64,000 nt of DNA from Streptomyces sp. CG1 (GTDB taxonomy: Bacteria > Actinomycetota > Actinomycetes > Streptomycetales > Streptomycetaceae): assembly GCF_041080625.1 (NCBI RefSeq), contig NZ_CP163518.1, positions 10,161,501-10,225,500 of the forward strand. The letters are read 5' to 3'. This document shows, in pieces, positions 17,331-25,040 of the stretch. The translations under genes were made by a program, and so were the position numbers. The stretch's first letter is position 1, and the number at the start of each line of letters is the position of its first letter. The notes under the pieces are model-generated. The model saw only the letters and a program-made list of their open reading frames with translations. It ran no database searches and was not told the origin of the DNA.

Positions 17331-18459
17331 CCTGGCCGACGAGTTGCGGCGCTGGACCGAGGAGGGCCGGCAGTTCGCCGTCGCGACCGTGGTGGCGGTC
17401 GGCGGCAGCGCACCGCGCGGTCCCGGCGCCGCCCTCGCCGTCGACAGCGCCGGCACGGTCATCGGCTCCGTCTCCGGCGGCTGTGTGGAGGGCGCGGTGT
17501 ACGACCTGTGCCTGGAGGCGCTGCGGACCGGAACGAGCATGCTCGAACGGTTCGGTTACAGCGACGAGGACGCCTTCGCCGTGGGACTGACCTGCGGCGG
17601 GACGATCGAGGTGCTGATCACGCCCGTCGCCGGACCGGCGGCGACGGTCCTGGCGCCGGCTCTCTCGGCCGCTGCGGGGAACGAGCCGGCGGCCCTCGCC
17701 CGGGTCGCCCGCGGCCCGGCCGAACTGCTCGGGCGCGCCCTGCTGGTCCGGTCCGACGGCACGTACGAGGGCGAACTCGGCGGCCACCCGGACCTGGACC
17801 GGACGGCCGCGGCCGAGGCCCGGGCCCTGCTGGAGGCGGGCCGCACCGGCACCGTGGACCTCTCGGCGGACGGCTCGCACTGCCCCGGCGGTGTCACCCT
17901 GCTGGTCGAGTCGAACGTGCCGCCGCCGCACATGATCGTGTTCGGCGCGGTCGACTTCGCGGCGGCCCTGACCCGGGCCGGGAAGTTCCTCGGCTACCAC
18001 GTGACCGTCTGCGACGCCCGCCCGGTGTTCGCCACACGGGACCGCTTCCCCGACGCCGACGAGGTCGTCGTCGACTGGCCGCACCGCTACCTGAGGCGCA
18101 CCGGGACCGACGCCCGCACGGTCCTGTGCGTGCTCACCCACGACGCGAAGTTCGACGTACCCCTGCTGAAGGCGGCGCTGCGCATGCCGGCGGCGTTCAT
18201 CGGCGCGATGGGTTCGCGCCGCACCCACGAGGACCGCGAGCGCCGCCTGCGGTCGGAAGGAGTGACCGAAGGAGAACTGGCCCGGCTGCGTTCGCCGATC
18301 GGCCTCGACCTGGGCGCCCGGACACCCGAGGAGACAGCCCTGTCGATCGCGGCAGAGATCGTCGCCGTCCGGCGGGGCGGGACGGGCGTCCCCCTGACCG
18401 GTTCGAACACGCCAATCCATCGCGACAGCGCGGCACAGGGGAGGTCGGCGGCCGCCTGA
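17323..18459 (+). CDS. XdhC/CoxI family molybdenum cofactor insertion chaperone
   Basis: This 378-residue XdhC-type protein has an N-terminal XdhC_CoxI domain with VATVVAVGGSAPRGPGA and GSVSGGCVEGAVYD. A C-terminal Rossmann domain follows (MIVFGAVDFAAALTRAG..., FIGAMGSRRTHEDR, ARTPEETALSIAAEI). Family members bind, sulfurate and insert the Mo cofactor into the partner enzyme. The ATG overlaps the catalytic subunit gene by eight bases, so it is the dedicated chaperone of that enzyme (PaoD-like). It is longer than E. coli PaoD because it keeps both domains. Confidence 0.88.
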   Translation: MLDLADELRRWTEEGRQFAVATVVAVGGSAPRGPGAALAVDSAGTVIGSVSGGCVEGAVYDLCLEALRTGTSMLERFGYSDEDAFAVGLTCGGTIEVLITPVAGPAATVLAPALSAAAGNEPAALARVARGPAELLGRALLVRSDGTYEGELGGHPDLDRTAAAEARALLEAGRTGTVDLSADGSHCPGGVTLLVESNVPPPHMIVFGAVDFAAALTRAGKFLGYHVTVCDARPVFATRDRFPDADEVVVDWPHRYLRRTGTDARTVLCVLTHDAKFDVPLLKAALRMPAAFIGAMGSRRTHEDRERRLRSEGVTEGELARLRSPIGLDLGARTPEETALSIAAEIVAVRRGGTGVPLTGSNTPIHRDSAAQGRSAAA

Positions 18460-18466
18460 AGGAGTA

Positions 18467-18488
18467 GAATATTCATCCATCGGTGAAT
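18467..18488. promoter_or_regulatory. AT-rich palindromic element upstream of the FAD monooxygenase
   Basis: GAATATTC (18467-18474) is a perfect palindrome, and ATTCA (18471-18475) pairs with TGAAT (18484-18488). This AT-rich island sits in otherwise GC-rich sequence 30-50 bases before the next start codon. It could be an operator or the -10 region of a promoter separating the monooxygenase from the Mo operon. Confidence 0.3.
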
Positions 18489-18516
18489 TACTGCTCTCAT
18501 GAAGGGCGGCCCTGCC

Positions 18517-19758
18517 ATGGAACGGACCACGTGCTGCGTCGTGGGCGGCGGCCCCGCGGGCATGGTGCTCGCCCTGCTGCTGGCCCGCGCCGGCGTCGAT
18601 GTGACGGTGCTGGAGAAGCACGGCGACTTCCTGCGCGACTTCCGTGGCGACACCGTGCACCCCTCCACCCTGGCGCTGCTGGACGAGCTCGGTCTGGCCG
18701 AGCGCTTCGCCCGGCTGCCGCAGCGCCGGGTGCGCACCGTCCAGCTGCCGGTCGGGGCGGGTCGCTCGAACGTCACGGTCGGAGACCTCTCGGTGCTGCC
18801 CGGTCCCTACAACTACGTGGCGATGGTGCCCCAATGGGACCTGCTGGACCTGCTCGCGGACGAGGCGGGGCGCGAACCGACGTTCCATCTGCGGATGAAC
18901 ACGGAGGCGACCGATTTCCTGATCGAGTCCGGGAGGGTGACCGGGGTGCGCTACCGCACCTCCGACGGCCGCACCGGCGAGCTGCGCGCCCTCCTCACCG
19001 TCGCCTGCGACGGCCGTGGCTCACTGGCCCGCGCCCGGCCGGAACTGGGACTGCACGGTTTCACCTGCCCGATGGACGCCTGGTGGTTCCGGCTGCCACG
19101 CCGGGAAGGCGACCCGCAGGGGCTCGTCGGCGCCGCCGGTGACCACTTCCTGACCGCGATGATCGACCGCGGCGACTACTGGCAGTGCGCCGGGCTCATC
19201 CCCAAGGGCACGGACACCGAGCGCCGCGCCGCCGGTCTCGACCGCTTCCTGGCCCAGTTCGCGGCCGCCGCCCCCTGGATGGCCGGCCGCGAGCATGCCG
19301 TGCGCTCGTGGGACGAGGTCAAACTGCTCGACGTACGCCTGGACCGGCTGCGCCGCTGGCACCGCCCCGGCCTGCTGTGCATCGGTGACGCAGCGCACGC
19401 GATGTCCCCGGTCTTCGGCATCGGCATCAACCTCGCCGTGCAGGACGCCGTGGCCGCCGCCCGCTGTCTCACCGGGCCGCTGCGCCGGGGAACCGTGAGC
19501 CTGCGCGACGTACGCCGTGTGCAGCGCCGCCGCCTTCCCACCACGGTCGCCACCCAGGCCCTCCAGCGCACGGCCCATGCCCGCTTCATCGCCCCCGTCC
19601 TGCAGGGCAGGCCGCCCCTCGGGAGCGCCTCCAGGGCCCGACGCGTGGCCCGGCTGCTTGCCGGGTCCCGCTGGATCCGCCGGATCCCCGCGTACTTCAT
19701 CGCCTACGGCGCCCTGCGGGAGCGGCCACCTGCCGCGGCCGTCCGGCGGCAGCCGTAG
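18517..19758 (+). CDS. FAD-dependent monooxygenase (PHBH-like)
   Basis: This 413-residue flavoprotein of the aromatic-ring hydroxylase class has the dinucleotide motif VVGGGPAGMVLALLLARAG (residues about 8-26), the DG motif in TVACDGRGSL (about 165) and the second FAD motif GLLCIGDAAHAMSPVFGIG (about 288). The C-terminal 80 residues are basic. ATG 18517 is favoured by AAGGGCGG seven bases upstream; ATG 18499 would add six residues. Such enzymes hydroxylate or epoxidise aromatic or polyketide substrates using NAD(P)H and O2. It is followed by MarR and SRPBCC genes, an arrangement consistent with regulated detoxification or degradation of an aromatic compound. The substrate is unknown. Confidence 0.82.
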   Translation: MERTTCCVVGGGPAGMVLALLLARAGVDVTVLEKHGDFLRDFRGDTVHPSTLALLDELGLAERFARLPQRRVRTVQLPVGAGRSNVTVGDLSVLPGPYNYVAMVPQWDLLDLLADEAGREPTFHLRMNTEATDFLIESGRVTGVRYRTSDGRTGELRALLTVACDGRGSLARARPELGLHGFTCPMDAWWFRLPRREGDPQGLVGAAGDHFLTAMIDRGDYWQCAGLIPKGTDTERRAAGLDRFLAQFAAAAPWMAGREHAVRSWDEVKLLDVRLDRLRRWHRPGLLCIGDAAHAMSPVFGIGINLAVQDAVAAARCLTGPLRRGTVSLRDVRRVQRRRLPTTVATQALQRTAHARFIAPVLQGRPPLGSASRARRVARLLAGSRWIRRIPAYFIAYGALRERPPAAAVRRQP

Positions 19759-19867
19759 CGCCGCCGTCGCCGGGCCCGAGCCGTCCGAACCTGCCGGGCC
19801 GTACTCCGCGTGTCCGTGCGTCGCGGCCCGTACTCCCCGTCTCCTGGCCTTCTCCACGACTGTTGCC

Positions 19868-19896
19868 TTGACAAAGGTTGTCGTGACAACAATGAT
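19868..19896 (+). promoter_or_regulatory. Sigma70-type promoter with overlapping MarR operator
   Basis: A consensus -35 TTGACA (19868-19873) is followed 17 bp later by AATGAT (19891-19896). The palindrome GTTGTC-GT-GACAAC (19877-19890) fills the spacer. Initiation 6-7 bases after the -10 would fall on the GTG start codon at 19903, giving a leaderless mRNA. A repressor on the palindrome would block RNA polymerase directly. Confidence 0.6.
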
Positions 19897-19902
19897 GGAT
19901 GT

Positions 19903-20355
19903 GTGAGTAGGACAAGCGGACTCCACGACCATCTCGGCTACTGGCTCCGGCGCCTGTCCGACGAGGTCCACAGCCGGTTCGAGGCCGAACTCGCCCGGCA
20001 TGACGTCACCGTCTCGCAGTGGGCGGTGATGGCCGGCGTGTCCCACGGCCACGACACCACCAAGGCCGTGGCCGCGCACATGGACATCGATCCGGGAGCC
20101 GTCTCCCGCCTGGTCGACCGCCTCGCGGCCAAGGGCCTCATCCGCCGCGAGCCCGACCCCGCCTCCCGGCGCACGGTCCGGCTCGTCCTGACCGACCAGG
20201 GTCAGGCCCTCATGCCGGTGCTGGCCGAGCTGGCCGACCGCAACGACCACCACTACTTCGGCTCGCTCGACGCCGGTCAGCGCCGGCAGCTGGAGCAGTG
20301 GATCCGGGGTCTCGTGGGCGAAGCCCACCCCGAGGCGCCGCCCGACCGTCCCTGA
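19903..20355 (+). CDS. MarR family transcriptional regulator
   Basis: This 150-residue MarR protein has a winged helix at about residues 45-115: VSQWAVMAGV, then TKAVAAHMDIDPGAVSRLVDRLAAKGLIRREPDP. It is followed by the wing SRRTVRLVLTDQG and the C-terminal dimerisation helix. The GTG at 19903 is chosen because the promoter directly upstream predicts transcription starting there and no Shine-Dalgarno is present. The palindrome between -35 and -10 suggests autorepression released by a phenolic or similar ligand. An upstream in-frame extension from 19810 would run through the promoter and is rejected. Confidence 0.82.
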   Translation: MSRTSGLHDHLGYWLRRLSDEVHSRFEAELARHDVTVSQWAVMAGVSHGHDTTKAVAAHMDIDPGAVSRLVDRLAAKGLIRREPDPASRRTVRLVLTDQGQALMPVLAELADRNDHHYFGSLDAGQRRQLEQWIRGLVGEAHPEAPPDRP

Positions 20356-20367
20356 AGGAAGCGCACG

Positions 20368-20790
20368 ATGAGCATCAAGAACTCCGTCACCAAGACCATC
20401 GGCATCGACTGTCCTCGCGAGCAGGTCTTCGCCTTCCTCGCCGACCCCGCGAACTGGCCCAAGTGGGCCGTGGTCAACGTCCAGTCCATCGAGCCCACCG
20501 ACGACCCCGACTGGTGGCGCATGTCCTCCCCGCTGGGCCCCGCCAGGCTGGGGATGCGGGCCAACGCCGAGTTCGGCATCCTCGATCACGACTTCGTCGA
20601 CGACACGGCCTCCTGGCGGGTACCGGCCCGCGTGGTCCCCAACGGAGACGGCGCCGAGTTCATGATCACCTTTCATCAGCCGCCGTCGCTCGGAGACGCG
20701 GAGTTCAAGGAGCAGATCGACCTGGTCGACACCGAACTCGCCACCCTGAAGAAGATCCTGGAGACCGGTCGGGCGGGCGTTACAGCATGA
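20368..20790 (+). CDS. SRPBCC (START-like) domain protein
   Basis: This 140-residue single-domain protein has the START/Bet-v-1-like pattern: KTIGIDCPREQVFAFLADPANWPKW at the N-terminus, central beta strands, and the long C-terminal helix EFKEQIDLVDTELATLKKIL. Family members bind hydrophobic ligands or act as polyketide cyclases or hydrolases; nothing here fixes which. It lies 12 bases after the MarR gene with GAAGGAA before the ATG, so it is co-transcribed and a likely target of that regulator. Its 3' end overlaps the convergent aldehyde dehydrogenase gene by 11 bases. Confidence 0.8.
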   Translation: MSIKNSVTKTIGIDCPREQVFAFLADPANWPKWAVVNVQSIEPTDDPDWWRMSSPLGPARLGMRANAEFGILDHDFVDDTASWRVPARVVPNGDGAEFMITFHQPPSLGDAEFKEQIDLVDTELATLKKILETGRAGVTA

Positions 20791-22213
20791 CGTGCTTGAC
20801 CTGGGTGTAGTCCAGCAGGCCGGTGAGCGAGAGGTCGCTGCCGTAGCCGGAGTGCCGGACGCCGCCGTGCGGCATCTCCGAGACGGTCGTGCCATGCGTG
20901 TTGACCCAGACGATGCCGGTGTGCAGCGCCCGGCTCGCGCGCATGGCACGGTCGTGGTCGCGGGTCCAGACGCTCGCGGCCAGCCCCTGGGGAACCGCGT
21001 TCGCCATACGGATGGCCTCGCACTCGTCGGTGAAGGGCTGCACGGTGACGACCGGCCCGAACACCTCGCTGCGTACGATCTCGTCCTCCTGCCGGACCCC
21101 GGCCACCACCGTGGCCCGGTGGAAGTAGCCGGGGCGGTCCAGCGCCGTACCGCCGGTGATGACCTCGGCGTGGGCCGGGAGGCGCTTCAACATCCCTTGT
21201 ACTGCGGCGAGTTGGGCGGAGCCGGCCAGCGGTCCGAAGTCGGCGTGCGCGTCCTCGGAGGTGCCGGGTACGCGCTGCGCGGCCCGGCGGGCGAAGGCGT
21301 CCAGGAAGGTGTCGTGGATCCGGTGGCCGACCAGGATCCTGGTGGCCGCCGTACAGTCCTGGCCCGCGTTGTAGAAGGACAGGCGCGACAACTGCTCGAC
21401 CGCGTCGTCGAGATCGGCGTCCTCGTGGACCAGGACAGGTGCGTTGCCGCCGAGTTCGAGGTGGAGCCGCTTGAGGTCGGCCGCCGCGGCGGCCGCGATC
21501 TCCTGTCCGGCGCGGACGCTGCCGGTGACGGCGACCAGCCGGACGTCGGGGTGGGTGACGAGGAGTCGTCCGGTGCCACGGTCGCCGCACACGACGTTGA
21601 GTACGCCGGGCGGCAGATGCCCGGCGGCCAGCCGGGCGAGCAGCGCGGCGGAGGAGGGCGTGGTGTCGGACGGTTTCAGGACGGCCGTGTTGCCCGCGGC
21701 CAGTGCGGGGGCGATCTTCCAGACGGCCATCATCAGCGGGTAGTTCCACGGTGTGATCTGGGCGCAGACGCCGACCGGCTCCCGGCGCAGCATCGAGGTG
21801 CGGCCCGGCGTGTACTCGGCGGCAGCGGCGCCCGGCAGGTTCCGCGCGGCTCCGGCGAAGTACCGCAGCACGTCCACGATCGCGGGCAGTTCGTCCGCCA
21901 GGAACAGGGCCCGCGGCTTGCCCGTGTCCCTCACCTCGGCGTCCGCCACGGCGGCCGCCTCCCGTTCCAGGGCGTCGGCGATGCGCAGCAGCGCGGTCTG
22001 CCGCGTCGCCGGAGTGGTGGCCGACCAGCCGGGAAAGGCCTGCCGCGCCGCCCGGCAGGCGGCGTCCACGTCCTCGGAGCCGGAGAGCGGGGCCGTGCCG
22101 TGGGGGAGGGCGGTGGCGGGGTCGATGAGCTGCAGGGTGGCCCCGGAGGCGGACGGCAGCTCCTTGCCGTCGATGTGGTTGAGGACGGTCGTGAGGCCGG
22201 GGTGCTCAGCCAG
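20780..22213 (-). CDS. NAD(P)-dependent aldehyde dehydrogenase (aminobutyraldehyde-type)
   Basis: This aldehyde dehydrogenase has GVCAQITPWNYPLMMAVWK (coenzyme-binding region), LHLELGGNAPVLVHEDAD with the general-base Glu, catalytic Cys in NAGQDCTAATR (C287 in this numbering) and EIVRSEVFGPVVTV near the end. The first ATG, at 22069, would remove about 48 conserved residues (IDGKELPSASGATLQLIDPA is readable upstream). The frame is open back to a CTG at 22213, nine bases after AGGAGG, so I place the start there. It overlaps the amine oxidase gene by eight bases. Together they should convert a polyamine to an aminoaldehyde and then to an amino acid such as GABA. Confidence 0.85.
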   Translation of the reverse strand: MAEHPGLTTVLNHIDGKELPSASGATLQLIDPATALPHGTAPLSGSEDVDAACRAARQAFPGWSATTPATRQTALLRIADALEREAAAVADAEVRDTGKPRALFLADELPAIVDVLRYFAGAARNLPGAAAAEYTPGRTSMLRREPVGVCAQITPWNYPLMMAVWKIAPALAAGNTAVLKPSDTTPSSAALLARLAAGHLPPGVLNVVCGDRGTGRLLVTHPDVRLVAVTGSVRAGQEIAAAAAADLKRLHLELGGNAPVLVHEDADLDDAVEQLSRLSFYNAGQDCTAATRILVGHRIHDTFLDAFARRAAQRVPGTSEDAHADFGPLAGSAQLAAVQGMLKRLPAHAEVITGGTALDRPGYFHRATVVAGVRQEDEIVRSEVFGPVVTVQPFTDECEAIRMANAVPQGLAASVWTRDHDRAMRASRALHTGIVWVNTHGTTVSEMPHGGVRHSGYGSDLSLTGLLDYTQVKHVML

Positions 22214-23519
22214 GGCGCAGTGCCTCCTCGGCGGCGGCGCGGCCGGTGCGGACGGCGCCCTCCATGTATCCGGCGACCCACTGGTCGGAGCCGCAGGCGT
22301 AGAACGGCGGTTCGTGGGAGCCGTGCAGCGGGCCTACCGCCATCACCTCACCCGGCGGCCACTGGGTGACATAGCCCTGGGCCCATGGGTCGGTGCCCCA
22401 CAGCCGCAGATGACAGGCCCTCGGCCGCAGTGCCTCGTCGCCGAACAGGGCGGCCACCTCGGCGAGCAGTTCGGGGGTGCGCCGATGCGGCGGGGTGCCC
22501 AGCAGGACGCCGTAGCGCTCGGGCGGGATCAGCGCCGACAGCACACCCTCGTTCTGCGGCCAGGTGCTGCCCAGGACCCCTTCGGCCTCGGACAGCCCGC
22601 TCCGGCCGTCGGCGCGCCAGAAGGGGCGGTCGTACACGGCGGTGAACTTCGCGGCCGTCGCCTGGCGTTGCCGGTGCAGCGAGCCCAGGCGGGCGTCGCT
22701 CACACCGGTGACGGCGACCGACCGCAGCGGCCCCACCGGCAGGGCGCACACCACGGCGGACGCGGTGAGGACCTCGCCGGTGACCAGGCGCACGGTGCAG
22801 TGGCCGGGACGTACGTCCAGCGCGGCGACGGGTGAGCCGAGGCGGATGCACGGGCCCAGTTCACGGCCCATGACCTCGGCGAGGGTGGCCGAACCCTCCG
22901 CCAGCCGCAGGCCCTCCCAGCCGTCGTAGTCGTAGTCGCCCGTACCGGGGACCGCCGCGCTCTTGCGCAGCGCGGCGAGGAGCGAGACGCGCTCGTACGA
23001 TCCTCCCGCCAGGGCCAGTTGGCCGATCTCCCACAGCCGTACCACGGCGGGTGAGGCCTGGCAGGAGCGCAGCCAGTCGGCCACGGACAGCCGGTCCAGG
23101 GCGGCCGCCTCCGGATGCGACCAGGGGTCGTCGGGGTCGACCGTGGCGGCGAGTTCACCGAACTCCCTGCCGAGCTGCTCATGCTGGGCCAGATCACCGG
23201 GGCCGAACCAGTGCGGTGGGTCGCCGGCCGACAGGCCCTCGGGGGTGGCACGGGTGATACGGCCGGGTTCGGCGACGTAGGAGGGAACCAGCTCCAGGCC
23301 GAGTTCCCTGGCGAGTTGCAAATACGCGGTGTGGGCCCGGCCGACCACTTCGCCGCCCAGCTGCACGGTACGGCCGTCGGGCGTACGGGTCTGCTCGACC
23401 CGGCCGCCCACGCGGTCCCGGGCCTCCAGGACAAGGACATCGGTGCCGGCGGCGGCCAGGTCGCGGGCGGCGGCGAGGCCGGCGAGCCCGGCCCCGAGCA
23501 CGATCACATCGTGACGCAT
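22206..23519 (-). CDS. Flavin monoamine oxidase (putrescine oxidase-like)
   Basis: This 437-residue FAD amine oxidase has the N-terminal dinucleotide motif VIVLGAGLAGLAAARDLAAA, LEARDRVGGR (the second FAD contact) and the C-terminal FYACGSDQWVAGYMEGAVRTG, which contacts flavin. It oxidatively deaminates amines such as putrescine to aminoaldehydes, with H2O2 as by-product. The operon partner aldehyde dehydrogenase and the PotA remnant upstream support a polyamine substrate. It starts 24 bases after the PotA remnant, with AGAGAG near the start. With the transport ATPase broken, expression may now depend on a secondary promoter. Confidence 0.85.
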   Translation of the reverse strand: MRHDVIVLGAGLAGLAAARDLAAAGTDVLVLEARDRVGGRVEQTRTPDGRTVQLGGEVVGRAHTAYLQLARELGLELVPSYVAEPGRITRATPEGLSAGDPPHWFGPGDLAQHEQLGREFGELAATVDPDDPWSHPEAAALDRLSVADWLRSCQASPAVVRLWEIGQLALAGGSYERVSLLAALRKSAAVPGTGDYDYDGWEGLRLAEGSATLAEVMGRELGPCIRLGSPVAALDVRPGHCTVRLVTGEVLTASAVVCALPVGPLRSVAVTGVSDARLGSLHRQRQATAAKFTAVYDRPFWRADGRSGLSEAEGVLGSTWPQNEGVLSALIPPERYGVLLGTPPHRRTPELLAEVAALFGDEALRPRACHLRLWGTDPWAQGYVTQWPPGEVMAVGPLHGSHEPPFYACGSDQWVAGYMEGAVRTGRAAAEEALRPG

Positions 23520-23543
23520 CGGCTTCGCTCTCTGTGAAGTGGC

Positions 23544-24287
23544 TCAGGCCAGGACGAGGCAGTGCTCGGGCCGCCAGCCGAACTCCACCGTCTCGCCGCC
23601 GCTCCAGCGGTCCTCCATACGCGCGCGGGCCGTGTTCTGCTCCAGCACGGACAGCGTGACGCCCGGGGCGAGTTCGATGAGATAGGTCGTGGTCGGGCCG
23701 CTGTAGAGCGTCTCGCGGATCACGCCCGACAGCACCGACATGCCCGGTTCGAAGTCGGACAGCCAGATCTTCTCGGGGCGTACCGAGACGCTGACCGAGC
23801 TGCCGTCCACGATGCCGCTCCGGGCGCCGACCGGCAGGGCCGGACCACCGTCCAGGGTGACCTCGCCGCCCCGGTACGTGCCGCTCATCAGGTTGGACGT
23901 GCCCATGAACGAGGCGACGAACCGGCTGGCGGGGTGCTCGTAGACGTCCTCGGGGGTGCCGCACTGCTCGATGCGGCCCGCGTTCAGCACGGCGATCCGG
24001 TCGGACATCGTCAGCGCCTCGTCCTGGTCGTGGGTGACGAAGACGAAGGTGATGCCGACCTCGCGCTGGATCTGCTTCAGCTCCACCTGCATCTGCCGGC
24101 GCAGCTTGAGGTCGAGGGCGGCCAGCGGCTCGTCGAGAAGCAGGACGGCAGGACGGTTGACCAGCGCGCGGGCCAGGGCGACGCGCTGGCGCTGGCCGCC
24201 GGAGAGCGTACGCGGCCTGCGGTCCGCGAGGCCGTCGAGCTGGACCAGCTCCAGCATCTCGCCGACGCGCTGCCGGATCTCGGCCAG
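23544..24287 (-). pseudogene. potA: 5'-truncated polyamine ABC transporter ATPase (PotA)
   Basis: About 248 C-terminal residues of PotA remain, beginning at AEIRQRVGEMLELV. They include the ABC signature LSGGQRQRVALARAL, Walker B LLLDEPLAALD, the switch His in FVTHDQDEA, and the TOBE domain (SVSVRPEKIWLS...). Roughly 130 N-terminal residues with Walker A and the Q-loop are missing, and no start codon with a Shine-Dalgarno exists, so ATP binding is impossible. The break coincides within a few bases with the broken 5' end of a plus-strand tetR gene. This indicates a deletion that removed the divergent promoter region and both gene fronts. Permease and binding-protein genes are absent from the window. 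Confidence 0.85.
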
Positions 24288-24548
24288 GCCACCCGGACCT
24301 ACGCCGTGGACCTGTACGCCCAGCTGCACACCTGGGTGGCCGACGCGGTACGACGCGGCATCGCGTCCGGCGAGTTCACGCCGGCCGACGTGGACGAACT
24401 CTGCACGCTCGTCCTGTCCCTGAGCGACGGCTACGGCATCCGCCTCATGCTGCGCGACCCGACGGTCACCCTGGACGGCGCGCTCACCGCCATCTGGCGC
24501 CAGGTGGCCGCGGAGCTGGGCCTGCCCGAGGACATGCCGGTGGAGTGA
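24288..24548 (+). pseudogene. 5'-truncated TetR family regulator (C-terminal ligand domain only)
   Basis: The 86 residues beginning ATRTYAVDLYAQLHTWVADA and ending in ELGLPEDMPVE match the style of a TetR C-terminal domain (IASGEFTPADVDELCTLVLSLSDGYGIRLMLRD). The DNA-binding domain is missing. Upstream of the break the frame runs antisense through the potA remnant. It was probably the divergent repressor of the polyamine transport operon, now a fragment. Confidence 0.7.
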
Positions 24549-24698
24549 ACCGGTGAGCGGGTGTCTCCTTGAAGCAGGTGAGCGGGTGCGTTCCGGGGTG
24601 AAGGGGCGCGGATGCATGTGCGGCGCGTCCCCTGTCCTGTCGGGGCCGGCTTGTTCGTCGTCAAGGTAGAGACAGGCATGACGACCGAGGAGGACACC

Positions 24699-25040
24699 AT
24701 GAAGTACGTACTGCTGCTGACCCGCGGTGCCTGGCAGGAGGAGGGCTCCGAGCAGGAGCGCGCGGAGGTGTTCGGCGAGATCGTGGAATGGTTCACGAAG
24801 CATCGCGCCGACGGGACGATCGTCGAGGCCAACCAGCTGCGTGAACCCGGCACCGCGACGACGGTCGTGGTCGAGGAGGGCCGCGCCAGCATGATCGACC
24901 GCCCGCTGCTGGAGGCCAAGGAGGCGATCGGCGGCTACGCGATCGTCGAGGTGCCCGACCTGGACGCTGCCCTGGAGCTGGCCGCGAGCTTCCCGGTGCC
25001 GGACGGCAAGGTGGAGGTGCGTCCGATTGTCGAGCGCTGA
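24699..25040 (+). CDS. DGPF/YCII-related protein
   Basis: This 113-residue protein of the YCII/DGPF fold starts MKYVLLLTRGAWQEEG and contains RPLLEAKEAIGGYAIVEVPDLDAALELAASFP and VEVRPIV, the usual DGPF landmarks. ATG 24699 has GAGGAGG five bases upstream; ATG 24678 is in frame but lacks such a site. The biochemical function of DGPF proteins is unknown. They are characteristically encoded next to ECF42 sigma factors, as here, where the genes overlap by 14 bases. Confidence 0.85.
   Translation: MKYVLLLTRGAWQEEGSEQERAEVFGEIVEWFTKHRADGTIVEANQLREPGTATTVVVEEGRASMIDRPLLEAKEAIGGYAIVEVPDLDAALELAASFPVPDGKVEVRPIVER

Noticed and set aside
23562..24548. Plus-strand open frame of 328 codons ending in the TetR-like domain
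   Set aside because: Only the last 86 codons look like protein; the first part is antisense to the PotA remnant. I annotate only the TetR fragment.
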